A DNA stretch of 64,000 bases from Temnothorax longispinosus (GCF_030848805.1 NC_092363.1:2666001-2730000); one strand, 5' to 3'; shown: positions 35,869-48,310, counted from the stretch's first letter. Notes: a model not told the origin generated them from the letters alone. A program made the numbers and translations.

Positions 35869-38800
35869 CGCGCTTCAACAGACGGAAGGGAAGTGTCTTT
35901 TCCCTTCTTTCTGATTTTTGCGTGGCTCTGATTTTTCCTTCTCGCTGGGTTTCCTACTCGATAAAGATCGATACTATCGATCTTTTCATGCATGCGTGTT
36001 CGAAAACTCGACAGCGCTCGATAATACGCGCGAAACTAACCAGCTGTACAGACCCAAGGATTTAGAATCAACATTAAGCGTGAAGCCTTCGGCAAAAAAA
36101 GTATTAAAATTGTAAAACTTAAATTTGCTATATCTTCTAAACCAATGCCGTCCCCGATTATTTCTTTTTTGCGTAGAATTATTCAGAAAGACCTCTTCTA
36201 CAACGTATTTAAGTGGCGATGAAATCTATGAGATCTGACTTTTTATGCATATTTACTAAAATATTTATTTAATTTATTTAATTCTTACATTTACTTGTAC
36301 ATATATTTTATAAGCTTATTATTTGCTTAATATTCAATTGCGACTTTTAGCTATCAGAAGTGCAATGTGCCTGCGCGCATTTACAAATTAACGTAAATTT
36401 TCGGATTATAAGAATTACGCTTGCATCGAAAATGTATCACTTTTTCCTCCCTTATTCCCTCGCCGCCTCTCTTAATCGCCATGTATACATACGGTACGTA
36501 TGTAAGACTTTCTTGATACATTTTCGTGAATGCATGTTCAGCATAATGAGCGTATATTCGTTATAACGGAAAAGAAAAACAGCGATGGAGGAAGTAGTAA
36601 TTACGCGTGTACGTAATTCCGGCGCGATTCGTTACCGGATATCACCACAGATTTCGCCAGGGGCATACAAGAAAAAAAAGAGTAATCCATCCCGCGTTGA
36701 TATAATTTATGGCGTTACCCGGCGTTACCCGGCGCACTCGCTAAAACCGCTCGAAAAGTATCTTGGGATATACGGACTCATTAATCCGTCCAACCTGCCA
36801 CTTCTCGCGGTTTGTTGGAGGTTCTTGCAATTTTTTGTCGGCTCGCGTGTAACCCAAGTTGTTGACGTTGGACCTTTTACTGTCGAGCTTTTATTTAGTA
36901 AAAAAAAATAATTTGATCTTTTTCTTTCCTGGGGTATAAAATTGGATTAATACTGAATAGATTAATACTGATATATGTGAATAGTCGCGTTGCGCGTTGT
37001 TTCATGTCTGTATTACAGTCGACTGTATCTCGCAATTATTTTCCTATTTTTTTAACTTTCTACTAGATTATAAGCATACTATATTGTACAAAGTATAATA
37101 TTATCTTGTTAAAGCAGCTCTCAGTTTAAAATATTGATAGACGTTGTGCTCGATAAGCTGTTTTATTGATAGGAAGATTATGGTATTGATGGTAATATTA
37201 ATTATGCGGGCGATATTTCACATTAAATCCACTGATCCGCGTTGACAAATAAATTAACGCGCATCACGTGGTGGGTTTATTACCTTAAAATTATTTTCCC
37301 CAGCGTATAATTAAAATTACTGGCTTGCTCGTTTAAATTCAAAGTGAACAAGTTAAAATATAAAAATATTAATAAATAATTATCAATATATTAAAATAAA
37401 ATTTCTAATCTAGCTTTTTCTCAGAATTATTCTTCTTCGCGCGAATAAATTTGGAAATAATATATTGAAAAAAACAACAATTATAAAATTGTTTGACGAA
37501 TAATTATTCGCGAGCACGTATTTTACAATTTAATTAGAAAAACGTATATAAAAGTTCTGAGAGTGCAATATACATCGAGATTTAATTTATTAGCGTCGTA
37601 TATTACTGCATAATATCATACTTTTAATTACATCTCTTAAATAGAAGGCCGTCCAATAACGTCTAATATATCCATATTTTCATTTTGCCGATAATATATT
37701 TCCATGTCGAGAGTAGTTACGAACGAAAGTTCACGTAAATTCAGGTCATTTTCGAACTATCGCCCTTGGGGACATGGCGAGCGGACAATCCCGCTTGTTG
37801 GCAAACAATGAGTACGTCAAAAGTGTGTTGGGGAGCCAGTTGTTGGAGGTCTCAACACGTGGGTGAAAATATAATAAAGCTTTGTATTAGCTGAATTGAA
37901 TGGTGAAGGGAAAACGTGCGAATACACGCGCCTATAGGTATCCCGAGTTCGCAAATCGGACGGTACTTGAAGCGGATGCTGCCGCGCGTCCCAGAAAGCC
38001 GCGAGGCGGATAATGCGACACGCTTTGTGCTCGATATTAATCCTACGCACAGAAGCAATTCAGGTTGTTTAGCGTTGTCGGTATCGCGCGTCGTGGCTAC
38101 GAGAATACGCGTTAGCAAAGTCACGAGTGAAGTAATAAGCAGGTTAAAATAAGCTTTGTTATTTTAAGCTATTCCCTTATTTTACGTTAATTATATTACC
38201 CAACGTACATTTTGTCACAAACAACTAAATTATATTACAATAACAAATTACCTGTCTTCATACATGAGTTATGTAAATGTCTTCTCAGATTTTGTCTTAA
38301 TTTGCAACTTGTATAGATAATTAAATAGAAATTTGTATTATTCATTATAAAACTGTTACACATATGTCGTTTGTAACATTTATTACTAGAATCTAGAATC
38401 ACTTTAGTCTAATTTATTTATATTTTTTCTATAAAATACTTTTTTGCAAAAAAATTTGCTTGCAGAATAGTATTATTACAGCGCAATGTATACATATAAA
38501 TGTATATAAACGCATTATAACATTTATTATAAAATCATTAATGATATTATTTGAATATTAATAATAAGCATTATATCATAAATTCATCGACTTTACAAAA
38601 TAACTAATTAACTAATTAATGCTTTTAATAGCGCTCTGTGCCGTCTTCTTCCTCGCGAGAATCCATAAGGTCGTACATACATTGACCTGCATCCCTGGCG
38701 GCATCCGCGAGTGTCCATCTTCGTGTAAGACAGAAAGCTGGAAATACCGCCGACGACGTTTTCTCTTGTCGTTTCAGCTCGATAAGAAGTTTCTTTTCAC

Positions 38801-39834
38801 TTACTCGTTCAATTTAAGTTGGAATACGTTCACCGCGCGCGCGCTCACTTAATACTCCTTTGCCCTTTGCGAAACTCGCCGTTTCATAACGAAAGTTTCA
38901 TTATTCTCCCGCGCGCTGGACGCCTTATCCCGCATTTTTTCTCTCCTGCCGCGAATTTAATTTTGTAATTACGCGGCTTTCGAGGATCGTCTCTCGTTAT
39001 TATCGTCGACCGGCTCGATGTTACGTTCGTTCGTTTTTGTTCGCGCAACTTTTTTTTTTCGGTGTTCGTCGCAAGGTCGAGAGTCTTTATGTTACCGTCC
39101 CCTTCACGAACATCGGGCGAATTTTTAACGAACACGACCGGGCTTTATCCCGTGATTTTGTCTGCCGTCGATTTTACGATCCGAGATTTTCGCGCAACAA
39201 CGAAACGCGAGCCGGAACTATAAGAGCCGAAATGATGAGGTAAATTGTACGCTCAACAAAAATGCTGGTCGACGTTAATCCGAACAAAGTCGCGGTTCAC
39301 ATGCTATTATACAAACGTGAAAAATGCACGCATCGAAGAAGCATTTCGCATCGCTTGAATATTTACGAAATTTTTGCTAAAGATAAAAATAATTTCCGTC
39401 GCGACGGAACAAAATTTACATATTATTTATAATTTTAAACGTTACGCAGATATTATTTAACTTAATTGTGTGCCTTTTCGAGTTCTAAATAAAATATCTC
39501 GCTTCGCGAAGTATAACATTTCATAGAGAAACATTTATTTTTGCGGAGCGCTTAAAATACTTCTGCTAGGTGAACTAGTTTCGATTCCAAATTTGTAGAA
39601 GAGGTGCTGTTGAACCGGCTAAATTTGGAGGGCTTGCGAAAAGCTTTCATAATACTTAATAAGTAATACGTCGCAAATTTCACAAATATCGGAATTTCGA
39701 CAGTGTAATAAAGTTACGCGTTCTAACAGATATGACGATCTCGGCAGCTCAGTGCGTCGTTGAACCTTTGCTGATAGGATTTTCCAGGTGGCAGTTGAAA
39801 TATTAATCTACTTAGGTACGTCCATGTGCGAGTC

Positions 39835-39835
<1 letters not shown>
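35869..39835. other. no gene recognised
   Basis: Long AT-rich stretch with CpG-rich islands at 36580-36850, 37900-38130 and 38640-39240. GGCGTTACCC is repeated twice at about 36712-36732. A 108-codon frame at 36585-36911 has no splice signals or recognised motif. Confidence 0.45.
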
Positions 39836-39893
<58 letters not shown>

Positions 39894-39897
39894 GCGC
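39836..39897. repeat. (CA)22(CG)9 compound microsatellite
   Basis: An alternating purine-pyrimidine tract of about 62 bp, a classic Z-DNA-prone sequence. His/Thr and Arg/Ala open frames through it are artefacts. Confidence 0.97.
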
Positions 39898-40765
39898 ATA
39901 TACACACATACATGTACACGACAAGCACTTCGTAGCGGAATGGCACACAGTGCGATACTTATCTGCTATGCTATCAACCGAAACGTTCTTGCGCGACGAG
40001 TTCGTGCTTATATCACGGTCGATATATAGAATCTCGCTAGTTCATAGAGCAAGCATGATAAAAGTCTGGATAATATTCTGTACTGCAAGTCACGAATATA
40101 CCACCGAATTTTAACGCTTTATTTTGCTCGTCGCGTAATTCCAATATTCGTGCGCGCTGCCGCGCAATATAAATATTTCCCCGAGTTAAATTATTGCTTC
40201 GCGTCGGGGTGTGTGTGGCAAAAACTAATTTTAAACGAGCATGTGTTTGGACAAACTAGGGACCGTACGAGTGTTCGATATTCTTCAGACATAAATGTAA
40301 TTATACAGGCAGAAATGTAATTCTTATAATGTTGATTTTAGTCCTTTTAACGATGTTATCGCTTAAACTCAACTAATTGATTTGCAGCGCCGACCTTATG
40401 GAAAACGGTTCTATTGGTTTTCAATTTTCGCAAAAATGTTTATCTTAAAAGAGTGCAATAATTTCAAGAATATTATTTGAAAATCTTCAATTCTACACTT
40501 TCTTTTGTAATAAAATAATGTTATATATACTTATAAAATATTAAGGATATTTGGATGATCTTTATATTAAATTTTCGTGAAAGCCGAAAGTTCGTAGCTC
40601 CGCGTAAATTTAAATCAACAGCAGCTTCGAGATGCCATGCCGGCGCGGCACCGTGAATGACCGCCGTTATCGGTATTCCGGCTGTCGTGGGGAAAGACGA
40701 AATGCAGCCATTGATTACGCTGCCAGTTCGGGTCCACGTCTCCGCGGTCGCGGTCGCAGGTCGAG

Positions 40766-41010
40766 TTAACCATGGAACCGGGTCACGATCCCGGGATTGA
40801 AATCGTTACCGGCGACGAGCCGAGAAAGAAGAACGCGCGGACGACCGAAGAATCGAGATCCGGACGAGATCGGCCGCAGCGAATCGGTCCTGTCGAATCC
40901 TACGCGATGTCCTTTCCCAAGGGTATACTCGCGGCTGCTTTCGTAGTTTGCCGCATCAGTCTTCGCACCGTCGCTCGTTTCTCTTTGCCGGAAAATTACG
41001 GCGTGATGCT
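40766..41010. repeat. old GC-rich duplication, copy 1
   Basis: Resembles 41440-41655 in order: CGGGTCACGATC / CGGGTCGTGATC, GATTGAAATCGT in both, TTTCCCAAGGGTATACTCG / TTTGGGATACTCGAC, GGAAAATTACGG / GGAAAATTTGGG. Open frames exist on both strands (85 codons plus, 105 codons minus) but they are not conserved in the second copy. Confidence 0.55.
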
Positions 41011-41439
41011 TCACTGGTGGGCTCTCTGATTTCGCTTTGATCGTGTTCGCGCATCCTCGCGCATCCGCGCATTCGTTCGTCATTGGGACTGCGAAACGAC
41101 GAGCAAACGGAACAGCGAAATGTCACGTGAAACTTCAATAGAAATCTTAGCATTTTGTATTTTTGATGACGACTGATATCATAATTAAAATTTTAACAAA
41201 CCAGTTTTTTCTTTTTGTTGAATTGTGCAAGAGAACTTTGTCATCTCGACGTTTCTATTAGACGCCCCTTTTACTGGGATCTCCTTTATTTTCTGACTGT
41301 CCCCCGTAATTGCGTATTCGTCGCCAAGTTCATCACCATTAACAATTCTCATCACGCTCCAACTCCGTTCTCCGATGAAGCTCGGGGAGTTAACTGAATG
41401 CCACGGTATCCATTCGCGCCGTCACCGGCATCACCGCCG

Positions 41440-41655
41440 GTCAGGAGCAATCGTCGCGAAAACGGGTCGTGATCTTCCGATTGAAATCGTCGCGGGCGGC
41501 CGTAGGACGACGGAAAGAAGAATCGTGCCAATCTGCTAGGTGGACCACGGCTCTCTTTCTTTGGGATACTCGACCACACTTTTGTCGCGCGGCGAACCGA
41601 GACATTCGTCTTTTGCTACCGTCCACTTCTCCTTTCACGGAAAATTTGGGATGAA
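41440..41655. repeat. old GC-rich duplication, copy 2
   Basis: Diverged partner of 40766-41010, about 670 bp downstream in the same orientation. Indels disrupt every reading frame relative to copy 1, so non-coding duplication is preferred. Confidence 0.55.
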
Positions 41656-44625
41656 ACTGACTCTGCCGTATATATATAATGCGTTAATATTTGCTTCATT
41701 TAGTTTGAATATAACTGCGTAAAAATTGCTGATCTTTAAGGCTGAAAAGATAAGTCATAGCGACTATTATACGAATCCGATAATAATTCATTTCCATTCA
41801 ATTCAGGTAGCGATTTCATCAATGCAGCATGTAGAAGTGGCATTTAGAAAGAATGTTTTGTTTTCCTCCAATTTTAATTAAAGTACACATATTCCGCGTA
41901 TTTATTTAAAACATTTTTTACAAATATCTTTACGCCCTCAGCGTTTAATTGTGATAGGTTCGTTTCCTTATCAAGATTGTTTCATTAAGTTAGTCGAAAT
42001 TTACATTCTCCTAAGTGTCGCACTCCACTCGTTAGCCCTTCCCGAAGCGGAATCCTTCCTCCGTGAAATGTTCGAGTGAAGAATGTTCTCTTATTTACTG
42101 CTGAAATTCACAGTTGTCTTACCTCGGCTCTCGTACCGTCTGAGAACGCGGATGCACGTGAACGCCTTAAGGGCCGAAGGATGTGCTAAATAACGCAAAC
42201 GTGGCGAATCTTTCAAGACAGGAGATTTAATACCGTGTATGTTTGCGAAAATATGTGTGCTACTGCATTTTGCGCAAATTTCTCACGGCTGGAAGTTTTA
42301 CGCGAACGATAAAAGATTAACGAAGTAACATAACTTTCGTAACGTGAATTTCACGAATAACATTAATAAAAAATAATTTAATAAAGTGGAAATAAATTAA
42401 AATTAAAATTAAAAATTGTAAGACGAGAAATAATCACCTGTCGAATTTGAAACAATTTTAATTTAAGAATTGTTCGACTGTCGTCATATTATTTCCTTAA
42501 ATCCAAGCTCGGGGTCAATAAAATCTCAATTCATTGAATACATTTTCAATTCCGCGATATCACGGAAACTACAGAACGTTCCGCAAACATTTTATCATTC
42601 TCCATCACGCGGTCCGTTTCTTCACGTTGGAATTTCTAGCGCACCGCATATCTCTCCGCGGTTTCATCCTTTTGGAGGACGCGCTGGCCGCCGTGGGACA
42701 CCGAGTATATTTTCGTTCATTGTACAGCACACAGAGACACGCAATCCGGACTTCGCGTTTGCTCTTTTTCCCACCCCTGTCGGCGGTCAAGTGTTGAACC
42801 TTCGCGCCTATCCGCATGAATAATTCACCGGGTATGCGCGTTGCTCCGCGGAGGCATAAATCTTTTCTGCGCTCTCACCTACCGTCGCGCGCTCCTCTGC
42901 AGAACGCGACCCGGAGAGATCGTGGCAAAAAAGTACGCCACTCGCCGTGTATTCGACATCGCGCGTTGCCGCGAATGGACGTTGCTACACTGGGGAGAGA
43001 ACGCTGTAACACCGGAGAGTTACGAGTGGAAAAACGGGTCGCGACCGAGTCCTTCTTTCACCCCTGGATATTCCGCGCACTTCACCCCCTAACTCGATCA
43101 AAATCACTACGCGCGCAACTCCGTAACAAATCTTTGCTCGTCTGAGCGAGTGTTAGAATATCTAAGCATCTCGCATCGATTTACATAAAATGTCACGAAT
43201 GCAATTAACAATATACTGTGATTCTAAATTTAGGCCGGCTAAATTTAGGTTTAAATCCGGAGAAATGCGGGGACATGTAGAACAGTTTCCTTATTCAATA
43301 TCGAGACTCTTGAAGCAACGTATAAACATACTTTAATGTTAAAAAGAATTTTGTATTTTAGATTTTAAATTTAACGTTCTGTTTAAATCTACCAAGAATA
43401 TAAATTTCTTTATTAAATACTTCCTGTCCTTCGCAATTTTGTCTCAATTTATCATCAAAAAGTCCAACATTTGTTCAAATGTGCTACATTTATCCCACAG
43501 TGGCGAAATTACTCTTACTTATCCCTATTATATTCGAACCAATCCGCTCGTTCAGGTTCGGCTAACAGGAATATCGCGTTGAATCCATGAGAGGTAGAAA
43601 ATCGCCAGGAAGAGCGCTCTCTCGTAATTGCGCAAGGGGCAAGGGGGGGGGGAAATCAGAGGACGAACTGGAATTACATTAACCGACCATGGGAACCCGT
43701 CGCGACCCGGGCAGATCCGGGGGCCCATTGGAGTTAATTACTTTAAGACGTCGGGGCGTAATTAACGAGCCGCCTTTATGAATACCTGAAACATATTCTC
43801 GCCCCGGGAACGCTCCTCTCGCAAACGAATGCAAAACGCGGCGTTCCGGAATGGTCGGTGTCACTTCACGTGTAATGCTCGTTAACGCGTTCTATACTGG
43901 ATAGGGGACGGCGATGATGGTTGTGCCGGCGTATTCTTCGCCACGGGTATCCTCCTTCCGTGTGTGTGCATGCGCGCAGGGCGATTCAAAGCGGTGGCTC
44001 GTCGAGGCGTATCATTTCTCGCGAGAAGAGAACCCACGCGTGAATTCAGCGAGGAGTCTCGTGTCTCTTTGACGATACACATGAATTAATTCGCGGGCGA
44101 GATATTAATAAAATTGTTACTTTAAAAATAATATAACTCTTTTATAAATATTGTACGATAAATTTTTTTTATACGACTCAGAAACTTGTAAAATTACAAA
44201 ATACAATGCTAAAGGATAAACATTTCTGTTCTTGAATCTAATGTTAAATATCAATCTATTATGTATACACATTCGCGCTCTATGTATCCATGCATACTGC
44301 ATCGTCCGTGCGTGCGGTTTTATTTTTCGTAGTAACAAAACGAAATTTCAATTGCGACGCTCAACGACGGGCGGACATTGTGCTCTTTTAAATTTTCTCC
44401 ATGATCGCGCGAATGGTTTTGGTCGCGACTCTGATTTTCCATTCGGTTAAAAATACCAGTAGAGGTATGCGAGACGCAATTTCTATGGCAGACATTAAAT
44501 GTTAAATGCATTGTTAAATATTTATTGTTCGCGTATACTTGTCTATTTTTTTTGTTTATTACTAGTCGTTGAATTGTACAAATATTTATTGCATACATTA
44601 ACTAATAAGATATCCATGTTTACAG
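41656..44625. other. no gene recognised; G9 homopolymer
   Basis: A G9 run at about 43644-43652. A CpG-rich block at 42640-43140 has open frames in several frames at once, which reflects composition. No repeat pair found. Confidence 0.45.
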
Positions 44626-44692
44626 TACACTTCAAAAATGAGTCCGAACCCCGACAAACCAAAACCACCAACGGATCCACCCAAGCCGAAAG
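44626..44692 (+). CDS. candidate first coding exon of a small Pro/Lys-rich protein
   Basis: A compact exon-like block: acceptor TTTACAG at 44619-44625, ATG at 44638 in a good context (TTCAAAAATGA), and donor AAAG|GTGAGT at 44692/44693. The reading frame is MSPNPDKPKPPTDPPKPK plus one base, so the junction is phase 1. Joined to 50149-50283 (copy B) it continues in frame through EFKPYVLFPKGPQQPFF to a TAA at 50274-50276, giving 60 aa in total, basic, with no signal peptide. Joined to copy A (46221-46350) it would end after five residues. An alternative is a 65-codon single-exon frame (44499-44696), hydrophobic near its N terminus, in another frame; its composition is explained by AT-richness. 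I do not recognise the protein. Splicing is inferred, not shown. Confidence 0.35.
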
Positions 44693-45290
44693 GTGAGTAA
44701 CATTTTGCTTATTTGCATCGATATTTTCCATTTACTTGTTTGTATATAAACTTTTCCTCCTTTACATGGTAAACATATTCTTTGCCTACGTTGTAGGGTG
44801 GATAAAATATAATCACATTATATAATTAAGTAGAGAAATCAAATTTTGATTGTTGATTGTAACAGGGTAAAATAAAATAGAAACAAACATAATCAATGTA
44901 GCAAAACGTTTCATTTCAGTCTTGATAATTGCTTCAAAACAAAGATACTTTTCTCTCAAATAATTATAATACTTCTGGGAATTTTTAATTATTTTAAACA
45001 AAATTATACAAACAAAATTTAAGAAAGTTTTTAACGTAACAAGGAATTTTTTCTTTATATATAAACTATTTTTAAGTTAAGATTAGGTAATTACTCATAT
45101 CCGTGAATAGTAAAAAAATTAAGAAAGAAGTCACTACTCAGAGAGATTATGGCAAACATAATAAAATTTATTATTAGTTTAAGCCTCATGGTTTTCTTCT
45201 GTCACAATTCACATAGTTCGGGCGTTGCTAGATCTCTGTTCGTTTTCCTCTTTCGTATATTCGGCATTCTAAATTAATAATAAGAATCAT

Positions 45291-45582
45291 CTTCAGTCCT
45301 ATTACTCGTGTCCGAGCGTGGTGACTTTCTCTTCACTATACATGTGTTGCGCACGTGGATTATACACATTGTATATGGGACCTACAGTTTAACGCCGATT
45401 CCGAACGGCTATATTTTTTAGAGAAGTTCTCATGACAAGACATACTTTCGGTGGTTTGCCATTGCCTTCCGAGAGGAGAACGAACGAATATAATTTTTCT
45501 TATAGCTCTACCGGGAATTGAACCCGGGACCTTTGGCTCAATAGACCAGTGCGCTGTCTATACTAAGCCACGCTCGTCCTCA
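45291..45582 (-). mobile_element. tRNA-derived SINE
   Basis: On the minus strand the head reads GAGCGTGGCTTAGTATAGAC then AGCGCACTGG, a good A box, followed 25 bases on by GGGTTCAATTCCC, a B box inside a T-arm-like CCGGG/CCCGG stem. The acceptor stem does not pair, so it is not a tRNA gene. A body containing GGCAATGGCAAACCACC follows, and the tail holds CACCACGCTCGG, the inverse of the head. AATAATAAGA...AT (45273-45290) and ATAATAATGAGAGGAT (45584-45599) look like a target duplication. Copy B (about 49518-49540) has the uninterrupted site. Its plus-strand translation LPGIEPGTFG is the familiar signature of tRNA-like sequence. Confidence 0.8.
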
Positions 45583-46116
45583 GATAATAATGAGAGGATT
45601 TTTTATCAAAGAAACATATATAATATAAATGAATAGAAATACGCGACGCGACGAATTGCGATAGAAATCAACACCAATAACAATGATTACTTTCGGGACA
45701 AAAGTAACAGATTGTTACTTTCATCCCGACTGCTAGAATTGGTCAAACATTGATTTTTATTTAAAAAAGTAAGTTTTAAGTATTGTTTGTTTGTACCAAA
45801 GTACTTAAAGGAATAGTTATTGATTTATAGACAATAAATAAGAAGGCAAAACAAATTTCCAAATGAGTATTGAGAAGTTAAAAAAACACAAAGTACTTTG
45901 GCCATATTTTTATGGCGTCGACGTAATAAACGCATAATCTTTCAACACTGAGTTTCCAACGCTACTGAGGTGGAAGGAGCATTCAAAAGATGATATACAG
46001 CAGATAGATTCGTACAGGAATGATATTTTTAATGTTTTTAAATAATCGCGTTTGTTACGTTCATTTCGCGTTACTTTTGTCCCTGGTCTCCCCTACTCTA
46101 GAATAAAAATAAACGC

Positions 46117-46146
46117 GTCCCTCTCTTTCTTTCTTTCTTTCTTTCT
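46117..46146. repeat. (TTTC)n short tandem repeat
   Basis: About six TTTC units. The matching position in copy B (50066-50092) is shorter and interrupted. Confidence 0.8.
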
Positions 46147-46220
46147 TCTTATGCAACTTTATATAATAAAAGCATTTATATTATTACTTAAAAATTTGTC
46201 GAATTTAAAGAACAAATCAG

Positions 46221-46350
46221 AGCAATTTAAGCCTTAGTGCTCTTTCCTGAAGGCACCCATTCATCTAGTTTTTTCTTCATCTAGATCCTCAAAAGGATAT
46301 AAATAACAATTCTACATCAAAACGAGAAACCAAAAAGAAATAAAAGAAAG
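46221..46350 (+). pseudogene. exon-2 copy A, disrupted
   Basis: Aligned with 50149-50283. It keeps a CAG acceptor (46218-46220) and the donor AAAG|GTAAGC, and has TAA at 46341-46343, exactly the same distance from the donor as in copy B. In the phase set by exon 1 it reads EQFKP then TAG at 46235-46237, because a base present in copy B (CCTTATGTGC against CCTTAGTGC) is missing. The central 70 bp barely aligns with copy B, although the flanking introns align well. It contains its own short duplication TTCATCTAG. Either a dead exon or an alternative exon giving a truncated product. Confidence 0.5.
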
Positions 46351-46500
46351 GTAAGCTGTATATGCTTTCGTACAAAGTAAACAATTATAAATTTAACACA
46401 TTTTACATGTCTCAATTTATACACTCTAATTTTTATGTTGATTTACATAATAGAAGAAAAATATGCAAATAAATAACACAAGTAATATGTGAAAAATTAA

Positions 46501-47070
46501 CCCTTTACTTGCAAAGGTGGGTCGTTTTCGTCCGGGCGAAAATCAAATGTAGTTGTAACTTTTGCAAACGCGTAGAGATGACGCCACTGCGCATCCGTAA
46601 AAAAAGTTATGCTCCCCGAGAACCCGCTTACCGAGTTTCAAGGCGCCAGACCCCCTCCAGCCGTCACAGGAGACACGTAATTCTTGAAAAAACGAGGTTT
46701 GCGGCGAACACTTAAGCACTTCATTCAAAAATAATTGCATGCAATATTTTATTTATGAAAGGTACGCTTTTCCCCTTCAATTTCTTTTTTTATTCAATTC
46801 GATATCTTTATTTGTCTTAAAGTTATGATTTTTTGAGTAAAAAATGATTTTAGTTGTAGTTGTAGTTGCTCCATTTTTTTAATACAAATTATGTGAAAAA
46901 ATAAAATTGTTTATAATTTTATGATTGATACTTCAAATTGAAGGTTTGAATTACCTCCATGAATTTTTTCAGATTTTTTGTAACACTTTAACACTTAAAA
47001 AAAATGTCAGGACGAAAACGACCCAGGTTTGCGGCGTAAAGATGCCAAAAAAACGTTTGCAGGCGAAGGG
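46501..47070. mobile_element. 570-bp piggyBac-type MITE with TTAA target and a known empty site
   Basis: Bordered by TTAA on both sides (46497-46500, 47071-47074). The ends are CCCTTTACTTGCAAAGG and, inverted, CCCTTCGCCTGCAAACG. The subterminal motif GGGTCGTTTTCGTCC occurs at 46526-46540 and inverted at 47012-47027. Copy B has a single TTAA at 50424-50427 in the same context (AAAATTAACAC.AAATTGTAAC). Interior is non-coding. Confidence 0.92.
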
Positions 47071-47202
47071 TTAACACCAAATTGTAACACATGGACGCTA
47101 TCTGAAAGCACAGTTTATGTTAAATTAACATATTTATAATATTAAATTTGATTAAAGAATAAAATTATTCTTACATTAAATGTTATTCTTTTTGTCTTAC
47201 AG

Positions 47203-47390
47203 AAGATATCTTACAGATATCTCTCATTTGATAGTAACAAACCCCTTGATTATCAATAAAAATATCCGCAAAAAGGAAAACTGCCTGGACTCTGGACTGC
47301 TCACGACAATGGAAAAATTCAAGAAAAGATACTTTTAATTAAGAATGTTCTAGCCAGTTCGTCAAAATGCTACAAAGTTAATAAAAATTT
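47203..47390 (+). pseudogene. exon-3-like block, copy A
   Basis: Preceded by TTTTTGTCTTACAG, as in copy B, but with a local duplication of the acceptor (CTTACAG again at 47210-47216). It aligns with 50555-50724: TATCTCTCATTTGATA, AAAATATCCGCAAAAA, AATGGAAAAATTCAAGAAAA. One frame stays open over NGKIQEKILLIK in both copies, but copy A has a TAA upstream of it. Probably a 3'-UTR exon in the inferred gene. Confidence 0.45.
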
Positions 47391-47738
47391 AATATGTTCT
47401 GTATTTTCTTTCAAAGTTTGGCGCCAAATTTCAGATCGATTCTTTAGATAAGAGATTAATGAAAAAGGTTATCAATTTTTGAATATCCGAGTTTTAACAC
47501 GTAACCTTATGGCATTGCAGAGAAAAAAAAACATTAAAAAATGCTACCAGTATAATGATATTTTACACACAAGTAAGTAGATCATTAACCAACAAAGATA
47601 TGGCAACAAAATTTGAAACAATTTACAACATGGTTTTAAAGAAATTGCAAAAAAAACCAGTGGTTTATCAATTACGGTATTTTATAATTTTTCACAGATT
47701 TCACTTTATTAAGCTGAATTTAGGACAACTCTTAAATA

Positions 47739-47869
47739 GTATATTGTGCACCAAGAGGCGAAAGTAGCGTTTTTCAGACGAGTGTGAAGTTTGCCGCCCG
47801 AGCCGAAGGCGAGGGCAGCAAATCACACGAGTCTGAAAAAGCTTTCGACCCGAGGTGCACACGATATTT
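47739..47869. mobile_element. inverted-repeat element, first of a second doublet
   Basis: GTATATTGTGCACC at the left and GGTGCACACGATAT at the right. The arms continue through GTTTTTCAGACGAGTGTGA and its inverse. The centre is GC-rich (GCCCGAGCCGAAGGCGAGGGC pairs with itself). The left terminus matches the inverted right terminus of 5281-5378. Confidence 0.8.
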
Positions 47870-47881
47870 TTCAACATTTTT

Positions 47882-47992
47882 ACGGAAAGTTCGACCTCCA
47901 TGCCTAGAGAGGGACGAGAGTGGTCAATTTTACTGGCGTAAAATTGACCACTTTCGCCCCTCTCTACAGGCATGGAAAGTCGAACTTTCCGT
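47882..47992. mobile_element. inverted-repeat element, second of the second doublet
   Basis: ACGGAAAGTTCGAC ... AGTGGTCAATTTTAC pairs with GTAAAATTGACCACT ... GTCGAACTTTCCGT; arms about 50 bp, with an extra CCATGCC / GGCATGG pair. It lies 12 bp after the first element, the same layout as the doublet at 5099-5378. Confidence 0.85.
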
Positions 47993-48310
47993 GGAGGTGT
48001 TGTGAAAAATTTTTTTGCCGAGATCTTTTTCAAGAAAAAAATAGTAATAACGGTTATTTATACTCACTAAATTTATGTCCTTTACATTTTATTAAATTTG
48101 CCGTAACTATTTATATACATTTTTTTGTCTTTGGATCTCTAGAGAATTAATATCGGTGTTTTAATTTTTCCATGATTTTTTATTGAATCGATACCTCCAG
48201 AACATCCTTAAGAATTAAAAATGGCAAATTCAATATAATAAGCAAAAAATCCAAAATATCTGTACTATCACTGAGAAATGCTTGTAATAAAAACTTGGAA
48301 AAGAAATACA

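Larger units (their letters stand above)
45112..47572. repeat. tandem segmental duplication, copy A (main block)
   Basis: Collinear with 49355-50927: AAAATTAAGAAAGAA, ACTACTCAGAGAGAT, TTTTTATGGCGTCGACG, AACGCTACTGAGGTGGAAGG, GTAAGCTGTAT, ACACATGG.CGCTATCTGAAA and CAAGAAAA.ATACTTTTAATT appear in the same order in both. Copy A carries two insertions absent from copy B, the SINE near 45291-45582 and the piggyBac-type MITE at 46501-47070. A further homologous patch lies at 48311-48419 (matching 51941-52040). Confidence 0.92.

Noticed and set aside
36585..36911. 108-codon plus-strand open frame
   Set aside because: No recognised motif, no splice sites, and ends in a poly-A lysine run.
39723..40114. 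His/Thr-repeat and Cys/Val-repeat open frames
   Set aside because: Direct translation of the CA/CG microsatellite.
45500..45580. Functional tRNA gene on the minus strand
   Set aside because: A and B boxes are present but the acceptor stem does not pair and a SINE body follows directly.
47701..48033. 110-codon minus-strand open frame
   Set aside because: Lies across the arms of the inverted-repeat doublet; opposite-strand open frames arise from the palindromes.
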